A stretch of 64,000 nucleotides of DNA from positions 434,001-498,000 of the forward strand of contig NZ_JAMRYR010000001.1 of the NCBI RefSeq assembly GCF_028437565.1, in the 5' to 3' direction. Made by a program: the position numbers and the translations under genes. This DNA is from Actinomyces sp. B33 (GTDB lineage: Bacteria; Actinomycetota; Actinomycetes; Actinomycetales; Actinomycetaceae). The notes under the pieces were generated by a model, which was not told where the DNA came from, made no database searches, and saw only the letters and a list, made by a program, of their open reading frames with translations. Below, in pieces: positions 41,291 to 49,986 of this stretch (position 1 is its first letter; every line of letters starts with the position of its first letter).

Positions 41291-42268
41291 ATGGAACTCA
41301 CCATCGGAACCACGAGCACCCGAGCGACCATTCAACTGCTCGGCGCGATGACGACGGCCGTCTTCGAGGCGGGGACGGCACGCGAGTTCTCCCCGCTGTA
41401 CACGGCCGGCTGGTCCGGATTCCCCCAGGTCCCCCTGCTCGACAGGCTGCGCGGCGACTTCCTGTGCGTCCCCTTCGGCGCGGCCCCCGACACCGCCGAG
41501 GCCCTGCCCGAGCCGTGGCGGACCGGATACGCGGGCCCGGGACGATGGGTGCACGGGCTGTCGTCGAACGCCCCGTGGGAGGTCGTCGCCCACGACGGGG
41601 ACCGAGCGGTCCTCCGACTCGACTACGACGACGACTCGCCCGTCGCCCGCGTCGAGCGGACGGTCTCGTGCGCCGAGGGCGCCGTCGAGTTCGTCGACGC
41701 CATCGTCATGCGCGCCGACGCCCGCCTGCCCCTCGGCCTCCACCCGATCCTCCGACTGCCCGACTCCCCGGGAGCGGCGCGCCTGGAGCTACCCGGATGC
41801 CGAGAGGTCTGGCCGCTGCCCTCGGACTCGGGCACGTCCGTCCTCGACAACTCCGCCCCCTTCCCCGACCCGACCCAGGCCCCGCGCGCCGATGGGGGGA
41901 CCATCGACCTGACGCGCCTGCCGCTGACGGAGAGGGTCGACGAGATCCTCCTCGTCGCCGATCCGGACGAGCCGACCATCGGCCTCGTCAACGAGGAGGA
42001 GGGCTACCGGGTCGGAGTCGAATGGGACCCGGAGCACCTGTCGAGCGCGCTCCTGTGGATCTCGAACCGCGGGCGCCAAGGGGAGCCGTGGGCGGGGCGC
42101 AACGTGTGCCTGGGGGTCGAGCCGATCACCTCGGCCTTCGACTTCGGCGAGGGCGTGTCCGCGGCCGACAACCCCCTGGCCGCCGCGGGTGTGCGGACCA
42201 CGGTCGACCTGCGCGCCGGCGAACGCTATGAGATCCGCCACCGGATCACCGGCCGGTCGCTGCGCTGA
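41291..42268 (+). CDS. Aldose 1-epimerase family protein
   Basis: A 325-residue beta-sandwich protein of the galactose mutarotase superfamily. Signs are LCVPFGAAPD and VERTVSCAEGAVEF in the first half, the His-containing PLGLHPILRLP (about residue 158) and LGVEPITSAFDFGEGVS near 285 with a conserved Glu. The His and Glu would be the mutarotation pair. GAGGAGG precedes the ATG; an in-frame ATG at 41237 has no ribosome site. Divergent from the fucoside operon and possibly acting on the released sugar. Confidence 0.75.
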   Translation: MELTIGTTSTRATIQLLGAMTTAVFEAGTAREFSPLYTAGWSGFPQVPLLDRLRGDFLCVPFGAAPDTAEALPEPWRTGYAGPGRWVHGLSSNAPWEVVAHDGDRAVLRLDYDDDSPVARVERTVSCAEGAVEFVDAIVMRADARLPLGLHPILRLPDSPGAARLELPGCREVWPLPSDSGTSVLDNSAPFPDPTQAPRADGGTIDLTRLPLTERVDEILLVADPDEPTIGLVNEEEGYRVGVEWDPEHLSSALLWISNRGRQGEPWAGRNVCLGVEPITSAFDFGEGVSAADNPLAAAGVRTTVDLRAGERYEIRHRITGRSLR

Positions 42269-42288
42269 CCGCGTCGGGCCGCAACGAG

Positions 42289-42328
42289 GGCGCGGCGCGG
42301 ATGGGACGAACCCGATCCGCGCCGCGCC
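42289..42328. terminator. Terminator between epimerase and dhaL
   Basis: GGCGCGGCGCGGAT and ATCCGCGCCGCGCC form a perfect 14-bp stem with a 12-base loop between convergent genes. No T-tract; likely serves both directions. Confidence 0.65.
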
Positions 42329-42336
42329 TCGATCGT

Positions 42337-42978
42337 TCAGAGCGCTCCTTGAGGTCCTCGTTCTCCCGAAGCCGCATCTCTCCATGCCTCGAGAGCGCGG
42401 AGGAATGCCGTTGCCCCGGGGTCCTGCAAGCCGATACTGCGATCCTGCAACCACGAGGCCCGTCCCTTGCGCGATTGCAGGGTGCGCGTCTCGACGACGG
42501 CCCGCGCCGACGCGGCGATCGCGTGACCCAACGGATCCGGATCATCGCCATGAGCCTCCAGGGCGTCGACGGCCGGGACCATCGCGTCCAGGATCGTCTT
42601 GTCCCCCACCTGGCTCTTGCCCCGGTACGAGATCGACGCGGCTGCGGCGCGAATGAACTCGACGGCATCGGCGAGGTCCACCTCGTCCTTGCCCGCCCAC
42701 ACCTTCGTCCCGGCAAGCAGGCCCCCGGCGACGAGCGCGGCCATCGTCGACGGATTCGCATTGGCGAACGCCCTGGCGCACGCTTTCGTGATGTCACTGG
42801 GGGACGAAGCAGGGCTCACGTCGCCCATCGCTGCCGCGACGGCATTCGCACCGGCGGAAATGGTGATCCCCAGGTCGCCATCCCCCAGGACCTGATCGAG
42901 ATCGCGCAGCTCATCGGCCGATTCGGTCAGCAGGCGCATCGTCTGAGTGATCTGTTCGATGAGTTCCGCAGAGCGCAT
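42337..42978 (-). CDS. dhaL: Dihydroxyacetone kinase-type subunit DhaL
   Basis: A 213-residue nucleotide-binding subunit. LDQVLGDGDLGITISAG (about residues 27-43) carries the Asp residues that bind the two magnesium ions; the usual His after GDGD is Leu here. Further family parts are SPSDITKACARAF, SMAAL-like NPSTMAALVAGGLLAG and GKSQVGDKTILDAMVPA. Its ATG overlaps the DhaK stop by one base (TGATG). No DhaM phosphotransferase gene is present, so either DhaM lies elsewhere or ATP is used directly, as in the tetrose kinases of this family. Confidence 0.85.
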   Translation of the reverse strand: MRSAELIEQITQTMRLLTESADELRDLDQVLGDGDLGITISAGANAVAAAMGDVSPASSPSDITKACARAFANANPSTMAALVAGGLLAGTKVWAGKDEVDLADAVEFIRAAAASISYRGKSQVGDKTILDAMVPAVDALEAHGDDPDPLGHAIAASARAVVETRTLQSRKGRASWLQDRSIGLQDPGATAFLRALEAWRDAASGERGPQGAL

Positions 42979-43985
42979 CAGCGGCCGACCTCCTCGAAGA
43001 ACGGAGAGCGCGCCGGCGCGTCCAGGAGCTCGACGAGCTCGTCGTCGAGCTTGAGCAGGGAGATCGACGCCCCCGCCATCTCCAGGCTCGTGGCGTACTC
43101 GCCGACATATTTCCTTTCGATACGGATCCCGGATCCGCTCAGGCGCTGGTGAACACGCCGGTACAGCACGTACAGCTCCTCCAGCGGAGTAGCGCCGAGG
43201 CCGTTGACGAGGACCGCGACCCGATCGCCCTCGTCGAGGTCGAGATCGGCGATGATCGCATCGAGGATCGTATCGGCGATCTCATCAGCGGTCCTCAGCT
43301 TGCCGCGATGAATCCCCGGCTCCCCATGGATGCCGATGCCGATCTCCATCTCGCCATCGGGAAGGTCGAAGCTCGCCGCGCCCGTCGTCGGCAGGATCGT
43401 CGGGGACAGCCCCACTCCCATCGTCGCCGTCCGGTCGACGACCTTCTCGGCGACAGCGGCGACCTCGTCGAGGCCGTCTCCGCGCTCGGCCGCAGCCCCG
43501 GCGGCCTTGTAGGCGAAGAAAATCCCCGCGACACCGCGTCGGTCGAGCGCCCGCTCCTTGGGCTGCGAAGCGACATCATCACGCCCCAGAACGGTTCGAG
43601 TCTCGATGTCCTCCAGTTCGAGCATGTCGCAGGCGAGATCGAAGTTGAAGACGTCGCCGCCATAGTTGCCGTAGAGGAAGAGGACTCCGCGGCCGCCATC
43701 GACTGCTTTGGCCGCCTCGGAAATCTGCTGAACGGAGGGTGAGCTGAAGACATTGCCGATAGCCACCCCCGAGCACAGTCCGCGGCCGACGTAGCCCTTG
43801 AAGAGCGGCAGATGCCCGGATCCGCCCCCGGTGACGATGCCGACCTTGCCCTCGACTGGGGCGTCGGCGCGCACGAGGACGCGCGGATCATCGCCCGGGG
43901 TCATGACCTCATCGGGATGGGCCAGGAGGATTCCCTCGATCATTTCATCGACGAAGCGATCGGGAGTGTTGATGATCTTCTTCAT
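42978..43985 (-). CDS. dhaK: Dihydroxyacetone kinase-type subunit DhaK
   Basis: A 335-residue substrate-binding subunit: GIVTGGGSGHLPLFKGYVG (about residues 50-68), LFLYGNYGGDVFNFDLA, GRRG-like LDRRGVAGIFFAYKAAGA, and IGIGIHGEPGIHRG with the His that binds the carbonyl of the substrate covalently. The family phosphorylates dihydroxyacetone, or erythrulose in some actinobacteria. It follows a CUT2 transporter operon by 28 bp, so the imported sugar, or its ketose, is probably the substrate. Confidence 0.87.
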   Translation of the reverse strand: MKKIINTPDRFVDEMIEGILLAHPDEVMTPGDDPRVLVRADAPVEGKVGIVTGGGSGHLPLFKGYVGRGLCSGVAIGNVFSSPSVQQISEAAKAVDGGRGVLFLYGNYGGDVFNFDLACDMLELEDIETRTVLGRDDVASQPKERALDRRGVAGIFFAYKAAGAAAERGDGLDEVAAVAEKVVDRTATMGVGLSPTILPTTGAASFDLPDGEMEIGIGIHGEPGIHRGKLRTADEIADTILDAIIADLDLDEGDRVAVLVNGLGATPLEELYVLYRRVHQRLSGSGIRIERKYVGEYATSLEMAGASISLLKLDDELVELLDAPARSPFFEEVGR

Positions 43986-44013
43986 GTTCAGTCCTTCCGA
44001 AACTGAGTGGTCG

Positions 44014-45075
44014 TCAGCTCGTGCGAGAGCTGAGTCGTGGGATGAGAGAGGCCCAATCGATCCGATCGATGACGAGGACCGCGATGAGGATGACACCTTG
44101 GGCGATGGAGTACTGGAACGTGGACAACCGCAATGCGGTGAAACCCGACTGGACGATCTGCAAAGTCATCGCAGCGAGGAAGACTCCCGTGACGGTGGCG
44201 AACCCTCCATTCGGATTAGTCCCGCCGAGGACCGCGATGACGATGACGAGGAGCACGTAGGAGGCCCCATAGTCCGCTGAAGCCGTCGGGTTGCGCGAGA
44301 TGAACATGACTCCCGTGATCGCGCCGAGCATGCCCGTCAACACATAGGAGCGCATGAGCAGGCGCGTCGATTTGATGCCCGAGAATCGGGCGGCGACGGG
44401 ATTCGAGCCCTGGAGGCTCAGACCCAGGCCGAGAGGCGTCTTGTTGATGAGGAACCCGACCACGAGGGCGACCGCCAGGAAGACGAGGAAGAGCACCGGG
44501 ATTCCGGCGATCGCCGTCTTGCCGAAAGCGGTGAGGGATTCGGGCGACCCGTAGAGCGTCTTGCCACCGGTCCACACAACCGCCAGGCCGTTGAAGATCT
44601 GCATCGTTCCGAGCGTTGCGAGGATGGGTGTGACTCCCACGTACGCGATGAGGACGCCGTTGAACGCGCCCGCCGCGGTACCGACGAGGACGCCCAGGAC
44701 GATGATCAACGGCGCCATCGCCTCGGCCCTGCCGGGGTCTGTCAGGGCGATCGCGCTGTAGGTCGTCGAGATCGTGATCGCGCACAGATTGGCGATGGAC
44801 ACGAGCGACAGGTCGATGCCACCGGTGAGCATCGCGATCATCATCGCGATGGCCAGGATCCCGATCTCCGGGACCGCCAGGAGCATGTTCTGGAGATTGA
44901 GACCGGTGAGAAAGACCCTGGGCGACATGATCGTGAAGAACCCGAAAGCGATGAGGACGATGATCGCCATCCGCGTCACACCATTTGCACGGCGGAGCCT
45001 GGCGAGCATCCGCTCGGTGAAGCCATCGACCCGCCCATTGGCTCGACGCATCTGCTCAGTGATTTCAGCGCTCAT
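44014..45075 (-). CDS. RbsC-like sugar ABC permease (CUT2), second permease
   Basis: A 353-residue permease with about 8-10 helices. CUT2 landmarks: LTGGIDLSLVSIANL, AGAFNGVLIAYVGVTPILATLGT, GSNPVAARFSGI and VLGGTNPNGGFATVTG. It overlaps the first permease by 4 bp (ATGA). Two different permeases suggest a heterodimeric channel. It resembles the permease at 61342 (ARFSG, ADYGASY, NPNGG stretches) more than its own partner. Confidence 0.88.
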   Translation of the reverse strand: MSAEITEQMRRANGRVDGFTERMLARLRRANGVTRMAIIVLIAFGFFTIMSPRVFLTGLNLQNMLLAVPEIGILAIAMMIAMLTGGIDLSLVSIANLCAITISTTYSAIALTDPGRAEAMAPLIIVLGVLVGTAAGAFNGVLIAYVGVTPILATLGTMQIFNGLAVVWTGGKTLYGSPESLTAFGKTAIAGIPVLFLVFLAVALVVGFLINKTPLGLGLSLQGSNPVAARFSGIKSTRLLMRSYVLTGMLGAITGVMFISRNPTASADYGASYVLLVIVIAVLGGTNPNGGFATVTGVFLAAMTLQIVQSGFTALRLSTFQYSIAQGVILIAVLVIDRIDWASLIPRLSSRTS

Positions 45076-46115
45076 GACACCGCTCCTTCACCCTCAGCCC
45101 GGCGCCCCTGTCGGCGCGCGGACAGCGCCTGAATTCCAACGCCGACGATGAGAAGGAAGCCAACAGCGGTACGCTGCCAGGCACTCGGAACGCCGACGAG
45201 GATCAAGCTGTTATTAATCAGTTGGACGAGGAGGACGCCCAGGACGGTGCCGCGTACAGTTCCACGGCCCCCGAAAACCGATGCTCCGCCCAGGACGACG
45301 GCGGCGATGATGTCGAGCTCATTGCCGACGAGTTCCTGCGGATTCGCCGAACGCCCCATGATCATGTAGATCATCCCGGCGGTGGCGGCCATGACGCCGA
45401 CGATGACGTAGACCCAAATCTGGGTCCGCTTGACACGGATGCCGGCTCGGCTGGCTGACTCGATGTCGCCTCCGATGGCGTAGATCGAGCGGCCGAACAT
45501 CGTTCGGGCGAGCATCCAGGCAACGACTAGCGCGAGGATCAGGGCCGGAACAATGAGGACGTGAAGCATCGCCATACCCGTATCGGTCTTGACCGACATC
45601 ACGTTGGTCGTCGAGATCGAGGCCATGCCGTCGGGTAATTGGGCGATGTATTTCGAGCCGACGTAAGCCAAGAGGAATCCTTGGAAGATCCCCTGCGTAC
45701 CGAGGGTGACGATCAGGGTGGGGAGCTTAAATTTCGAGATGACGAATCCGTTGATGAGCCCCAGAAGCGCGCCGATGGCGAGGGCCATCGCGAAAGAGCC
45801 GATGAGTCCGAGGTCGAACCCCATGGTCAGCTGGAAGACGATCGTCGAATACGAGGCAAAGGCAGCGATAGCTGCGAACGATACGTCGATTCCGCCCGAA
45901 ATGATGACCAAGAGGACTCCGAGCGCATAGATCAACGGAACGATGGAGGAGCGCAGGAGCGCGAACATCGTGGCGAGCGTGAAGAATGACGGGCTCACGG
46001 CCGACATGACGGCGACGAGGACGAGGAGGACCAGGAGGATCACGCCCTCGTTATTAGGCCCCTTGACCGTGCGCAGAACGCGCGAGACGCCCATGTTGTG
46101 GGTTTTCGTGCTCAT
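45072..46115 (-). CDS. RbsC-like sugar ABC permease (CUT2), first permease
   Basis: A 347-residue permease: ISGGIDVSFAAIAAFA, LINGFVISKFKLPTLIVTLGT, GGDIESASRAGI, AVVLGGASVFGGRGTVRG and LILVGVPSAWQRTAVG. It shares GxDxASRAGxK and VPSxWQ features with the permease at 62415. Its ATG overlaps the ATPase stop (ATGA). Confidence 0.88.
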   Translation of the reverse strand: MSTKTHNMGVSRVLRTVKGPNNEGVILLVLLVLVAVMSAVSPSFFTLATMFALLRSSIVPLIYALGVLLVIISGGIDVSFAAIAAFASYSTIVFQLTMGFDLGLIGSFAMALAIGALLGLINGFVISKFKLPTLIVTLGTQGIFQGFLLAYVGSKYIAQLPDGMASISTTNVMSVKTDTGMAMLHVLIVPALILALVVAWMLARTMFGRSIYAIGGDIESASRAGIRVKRTQIWVYVIVGVMAATAGMIYMIMGRSANPQELVGNELDIIAAVVLGGASVFGGRGTVRGTVLGVLLVQLINNSLILVGVPSAWQRTAVGFLLIVGVGIQALSARRQGRRAEGEGAVS

Positions 46116-47638
46116 GCGACAACCAGCTTTCGAATCGCGTCGACCTCGACCTCATCCCCTGTTAATTCCGCTGCAATGCGCCCGGATTGGGTAACGAGCA
46201 CACGGTGGCAGCAGGAGACAAGCTCAGGAGCGTCGTCGGAAATGACGAGAACGGCCATTCCTTGATCGGCCTGCTCGCGCAGGATGTCGAGGATTTCAGC
46301 CTTCGATCCGACATCGACTCCGACCGTGGGACCGTTGAGGATCAGGACTTTTGGTCGACGAGCAAGCCATTTGGCCAGGACGACCCGTTGGGCATTCCCG
46401 CCCGACAGAGAGCGGACAGGCTCATCGACATCGGGGGCCTTGATCCGCAAGGAATGGAAGTAGTGGCTGATAGTCTCCCGGATCTTCGCAGCGGTCAGGG
46501 TGTGCATGCGAGAGGTGTGATGGTCCAGTGAGGCCGCGATGACGTTGTCGGCGATCGATTTGTCGAGGAAGAGTCCTTCCGTCAGCCGATCTTCGGGGAC
46601 GTATCCGATGCCTGCGGTGATGGCGTCGTCGATGGATCGGATGGGGACGGGTTTTCCGTCGACCGAGATCGTCCCACTGTCAATCGGGACGAGTCCGAAG
46701 AGTGCTTCGGCGATTTCGGACCGCCCGGAGCCGAGCAGGCCCGTGAGCCCGACGATCTCTCCACTGCGGATCTGGAAGGAGACGTCGTCGAGCATCCCGA
46801 TGGAAGTGAGGTGCGAAACCTCCAGGGCGACGGGGGCGTCGGGCGCCACATCGCTGACGCGCCGGGTTTGATCGAGAGAGCGCCCCGTCATGTACTGGGT
46901 GATCTGCTCGCGATCAAGCTGGGCGACAGGACTGTCGATGACGTTGAGCCCCGAGCGCATGATCGTTACCCGCTGGGAGATGCGCATAACCTCGTCAAGC
47001 TTGTGGGAGACGAAAACGAGGGCGACGCCTTCGACGCGAAGTTTCTCGACGACGGTAAAGAGACGTTCAACTTCATGCTGGGTGAGGGCCGTTGTCGGCT
47101 CGTCCATCACGAGAAGCCGAACATCGTTGGCCAATGCACGGCAGATCGCCGTGAGTTGTTTATCGGCGACAGACAGCTTCTCGACATCGCTGGTCAACGG
47201 GAGGGCGATGCCGAGTCTGTCGATGACGGCTTGAGCACGATCAACGCTGTCTTTGGGCGAATAGGAGCGGTGGCGCTGGGATACCGCACTAGTCATCGTG
47301 ATGTTCTCGGCGACGGAAAGATTAGGAAAGAGGGAGAAGTCTTGGTAGATGACTTGAATCCCGGCCTTCATCGCCGCCAGGGGGGAGAGTCCGTCGTGGA
47401 CCTCTCCCCTGATAGTGATGGTCCCCGCGTCGGGTTTGTGCACTCCTGAGATCACTTTGATCAAAGTGGATTTGCCGCACCCGTTCTCTCCGGCCAGGCA
47501 CAAAACCTCACCGGGGAACACGGAAAGGGAGACGCCGCCCAGGGCCTTGACTCCTCCGAAGGTCTTGACGATTCCGTCAACCTCAAGGAATGGGGTCGTA
47601 GATTCTGGCACGTCGAGTGTTGGTTCCTCGTAGCTCAT
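46112..47638 (-). CDS. RbsA-like sugar ABC ATPase with degenerate second domain
   Basis: A 508-residue ATPase with two nucleotide-binding domains. Domain 1 has Walker A GENGCGKST (about residue 51), a LSVADKQL signature and Walker B LLVMDEPTTALT. Domain 2 has a weak Walker A (GLLGSGRSE, usual for the family), the signature LSGGNAQRV and a Walker B reading LILNGPTVGVDVGSK, where the canonical DEPT is NGPT; the catalytic Glu is Gly. Domain 1 therefore probably supplies the hydrolysis. It drives the two permeases downstream. The ATPase at 63427 shares the NGPT change. Confidence 0.9.
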   Translation of the reverse strand: MSYEEPTLDVPESTTPFLEVDGIVKTFGGVKALGGVSLSVFPGEVLCLAGENGCGKSTLIKVISGVHKPDAGTITIRGEVHDGLSPLAAMKAGIQVIYQDFSLFPNLSVAENITMTSAVSQRHRSYSPKDSVDRAQAVIDRLGIALPLTSDVEKLSVADKQLTAICRALANDVRLLVMDEPTTALTQHEVERLFTVVEKLRVEGVALVFVSHKLDEVMRISQRVTIMRSGLNVIDSPVAQLDREQITQYMTGRSLDQTRRVSDVAPDAPVALEVSHLTSIGMLDDVSFQIRSGEIVGLTGLLGSGRSEIAEALFGLVPIDSGTISVDGKPVPIRSIDDAITAGIGYVPEDRLTEGLFLDKSIADNVIAASLDHHTSRMHTLTAAKIRETISHYFHSLRIKAPDVDEPVRSLSGGNAQRVVLAKWLARRPKVLILNGPTVGVDVGSKAEILDILREQADQGMAVLVISDDAPELVSCCHRVLVTQSGRIAAELTGDEVEVDAIRKLVVA

Positions 47639-47653
47639 GGGTTTCCTCCGTTC

Positions 47654-47687
47654 GGGGCGATCGCAGGCTCACGCCCGCGACCGCCCC
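47654..47687 (-). terminator. Intercistronic hairpin between binding-protein gene and ATPase gene
   Basis: GGGGCGATCGC and GCGACCGCCCC pair over 11 positions with one mismatch on the + strand, which becomes a G-U pair in the minus-strand transcript; the loop is 12 bases. Same position in the operon as the hairpins at 9142 and 54306. Confidence 0.55.
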
Positions 47688-47698
47688 AAACGCCGTTG

Positions 47699-48739
47699 TC
47701 AGAAGTCGTACTTCTTGGCCTGCTCGGCGTCAGCGGCGATGGCGGCATCGCCGACCCAGACGTTGTCGTAGCCGTCGAGCTTCGTGAGCGAGGTGTACCC
47801 CTCAATACCAAGATCGGTGCCGTCGGTGATCTCGCCGCCCTCGGAGAGGATCTTGGCGATCTGGAGCTGCGCCTTGCCCGCCAGCGCCGGGTCCCAGAAG
47901 AAGATCTTGTCGATGGAGCCGGTCGCGAGGTACTTCGCAGAAGCAGATGGGATGGAGGTCCCCATAACGCACACGTCGTTCTCCAGCCCAGCCTCTTCGA
48001 TGGCGCGGGCGATTCCCGGGACATCATTGCCAGCGGAGCCCTGGAACGCTTTGATATCGGGGTACTTCCCGAGGACTTCCTTCGCCTTTTCGTAAGCGGC
48101 CGTCTCGTTGTCGGTCGACTCGATGGGGGTCTCGACCCGTTCCATGTTCGGGAAGTTCTTCTGCTGGTAGTCATAGGCGGCCTCGACCCACTCCATGTGT
48201 GTCTTGGCGGTCAGTCCCCCGACGAACTGGACGTACTTGCCCTCACCACCGGTGCATTCGCCGATGTTCTTCATGATGTCCTCGCCGTAGGAGGCGTTAT
48301 CGAAGGCCTCGATGTCGACGTCGACGTTCTGGATGCCCGTGGCCTCATGGGAGACGACCTTGATCCCTTGGGCCCTGGCCTGCTCGAGAACCGCTGACAG
48401 GGCCTCTGGCGAGTTTGGGACGACGGTGATCGCAGCGGGCTTTTGCGCGATGAGATCCTGGATGATCTAGATCTGCTTCTCGGGGCTAACGTCGTCGCCG
48501 CCCTCGGTTCGGGTGTCGAAGCCGTTGTCCCGGCCCCATTCGACGACGCCGACGTCCATGCGGTCGAACCAGGCGATCCCCTTGACCTTGACGACGGTCA
48601 CCATCGTCTTGTCCTCGATCTGGCCGCCGGTGCTGGTAGAGGATTGCGAGGTCGTCGTCCCGCCGACTGAGCTGCATGCCGTCATCGCGAGCATCGACGA
48701 GGCCGCCAGGGCCGCGACCGCGGTCTTCGTGATCTTCAT
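47699..48739 (-). pseudogene. Sugar-binding lipoprotein (CUT2, RbsB-like) interrupted by an amber codon
   Basis: From the ATG at 48739 (AAGGAG upstream) the frame encodes a lipoprotein signal ending MLAMTACSSVGG, then the periplasmic-binding start TVVKVKGIAWFDRMDVGV. Codon 91 is TAG at 48467-48469, in SPEKQI-stop-IIQDLIAQKP. The same frame then continues uninterrupted to 47699 with normal family sequence (IKVVSHEATGI, GGLTAKTHMEWVEAAYDYQ, GTSIPSASAKYL, DNVWVGDAAIAA). One C to T change (CAG to TAG) explains it. Without readthrough only 90 residues are made and the transporter lacks its binding protein. Confidence 0.85.
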
Positions 48740-48874
48740 TCCGTCACTCCTTCGTGAATCAGGACAGGACGTGCATTGATCCGACCACCTCCTGCGGTGA
48801 GCCGTGCAACATGCGCCAATCCACGTCGTGCTCAGAAAGAGTAGCCCGACAGCGCTTGTTTTTGCGCGGGTATT

Positions 48875-48892
48875 TTGCGCGATATCGCGCAA
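48875..48892. promoter_or_regulatory. Perfect 18-bp palindrome, likely DeoR operator
   Basis: TTGCGCGAT and ATCGCGCAA are exact reverse complements. A related half-site, TTGCGCGGG, lies just upstream (48862-48870). The site is in the 298-bp gap between the divergent binding-protein gene and the DeoR-family gene; otherwise I see no gene in that gap. Confidence 0.65.
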
Positions 48893-49037
48893 TTTGCATG
48901 TTTAAGGCTTATTTCCAAGTTGATACGCTCTCAAACAAGCAAAACAGTGCCGCAGGAACATATCTGGCGACGGGGATGCCCAAGATCGGGCATCTACGTG
49001 AAAACACTGACCCGCCACTGAGCCCCAGCGATGATAG

Positions 49038-49850
49038 GTGACGGGCACACTGAAAGCGCAGGGGGTCGCCCTGCCGCCCACATGCAAGATCGGAGTGCCG
49101 TCTTTGAAACGCCGTGACGAGATCGTCGCAATGGTGCACGAGTCGGGGTTTGAAACCGTCGCCTCGCTGGCCAAGAAACTCGATGTCAATGTTTCGACGA
49201 TCCGTCGAGATCTCGGACGACTCGCCGATCACGGACTGCTCCGACGAACGCATGGTGGTGCGATCCCGCCAGAGCCCCAGGCTCCCCGATTAGCCGATAT
49301 CGCGCATCTACGAGAGAAGCAGGCCATCGGGCCGGCCATGGCCGAACGGATCCTCGAAGAGCAGACGGTGTTCCTGGATTCGGGAACGACATGCGTCGAA
49401 GTCGCCAGGAGCCTCACCCAGCGCAGGGTCACCGTCGTCACTCACGACCTGGTGGTCGCCGCAGAGATCATCAAGAAGCCCTCGCTCAACCTCATCATGA
49501 TCGGCGGGGAGCTCCTGCCCAACAGGACTCACGTCTGGGGCCCCACTGCCATCGATCAGCTCAACCAGATCCGCGTCAATGTCGCGATCTTCGGAACCTC
49601 ATCCGTCATGGCCGACGGGATCTACGGGAACAGCGGGTACTCCCTGGAGCTTCAGCGAAAAGTCCGCTCGATCGCGACGAATGCCTTCTTCGTCGCCGAC
49701 TCAACAAAATTCGGACGCGAGGCGATGTACAAGATCCTCGGCATCGAGGACTTCACGGCCGGGATCACGGATTCCCTCCTGAGCCCGATCACCGCCGCCT
49801 CCTACCCCATCCCCCTGATCCGGGCTGAAGTTATGCAGCATGATCGTTAA
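49038..49850 (+). CDS. DeoR-family transcriptional regulator
   Basis: A protein of up to 270 residues. The winged helix has RRDEIVAMVHESGFETVASLAKKLDVN and VSTIRRDLGRLADHGLLRRTHGGA (split by the turn); the sensor domain has FLDSGTTCVEVA, VTHDLVVAAEI, MIGGELLPNRT, FGTSSVMADGIYG and FVADSTKFGREA. The GTG at 49038 opens the longest frame, but a TTG at 49104 preceded by GGAG gives a more usual DeoR N-terminus (MKRRDEIV). It is divergent from the CUT2/dhaKL operon and probably represses it. Confidence 0.85.
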   Translation: MTGTLKAQGVALPPTCKIGVPSLKRRDEIVAMVHESGFETVASLAKKLDVNVSTIRRDLGRLADHGLLRRTHGGAIPPEPQAPRLADIAHLREKQAIGPAMAERILEEQTVFLDSGTTCVEVARSLTQRRVTVVTHDLVVAAEIIKKPSLNLIMIGGELLPNRTHVWGPTAIDQLNQIRVNVAIFGTSSVMADGIYGNSGYSLELQRKVRSIATNAFFVADSTKFGREAMYKILGIEDFTAGITDSLLSPITAASYPIPLIRAEVMQHDR

Positions 49851-49874
49851 AAAGAATTTGAGCCCATCGGAGAA

Positions 49875-49914
49875 GGCGGATGTTGGAGATCATCAGCAAA
49901 ATCCAACATCCGCC
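49875..49914. terminator. Terminator-like hairpin between deoR and transketolase genes
   Basis: GGCGGATGTTGGA and TCCAACATCCGCC form a perfect 13-bp stem with a 14-base loop, between convergent genes and near the left edge of the low-GC block. On the minus strand a T-rich stretch (TTCTTTTTAA) follows some 20 bases later. Confidence 0.65.
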
Positions 49915-49986
49915 CCTCCTCTTGCATGGGTAATACATTCTCTCTTGATTTTTGCTAGCACAAATCGACCGATGCTCCAGCTAGCA

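Noticed and set aside
47699-48274. A free-standing 191-residue protein
   Set aside because: It is the in-frame continuation of the amber-interrupted binding-protein gene, without its own ribosome site.
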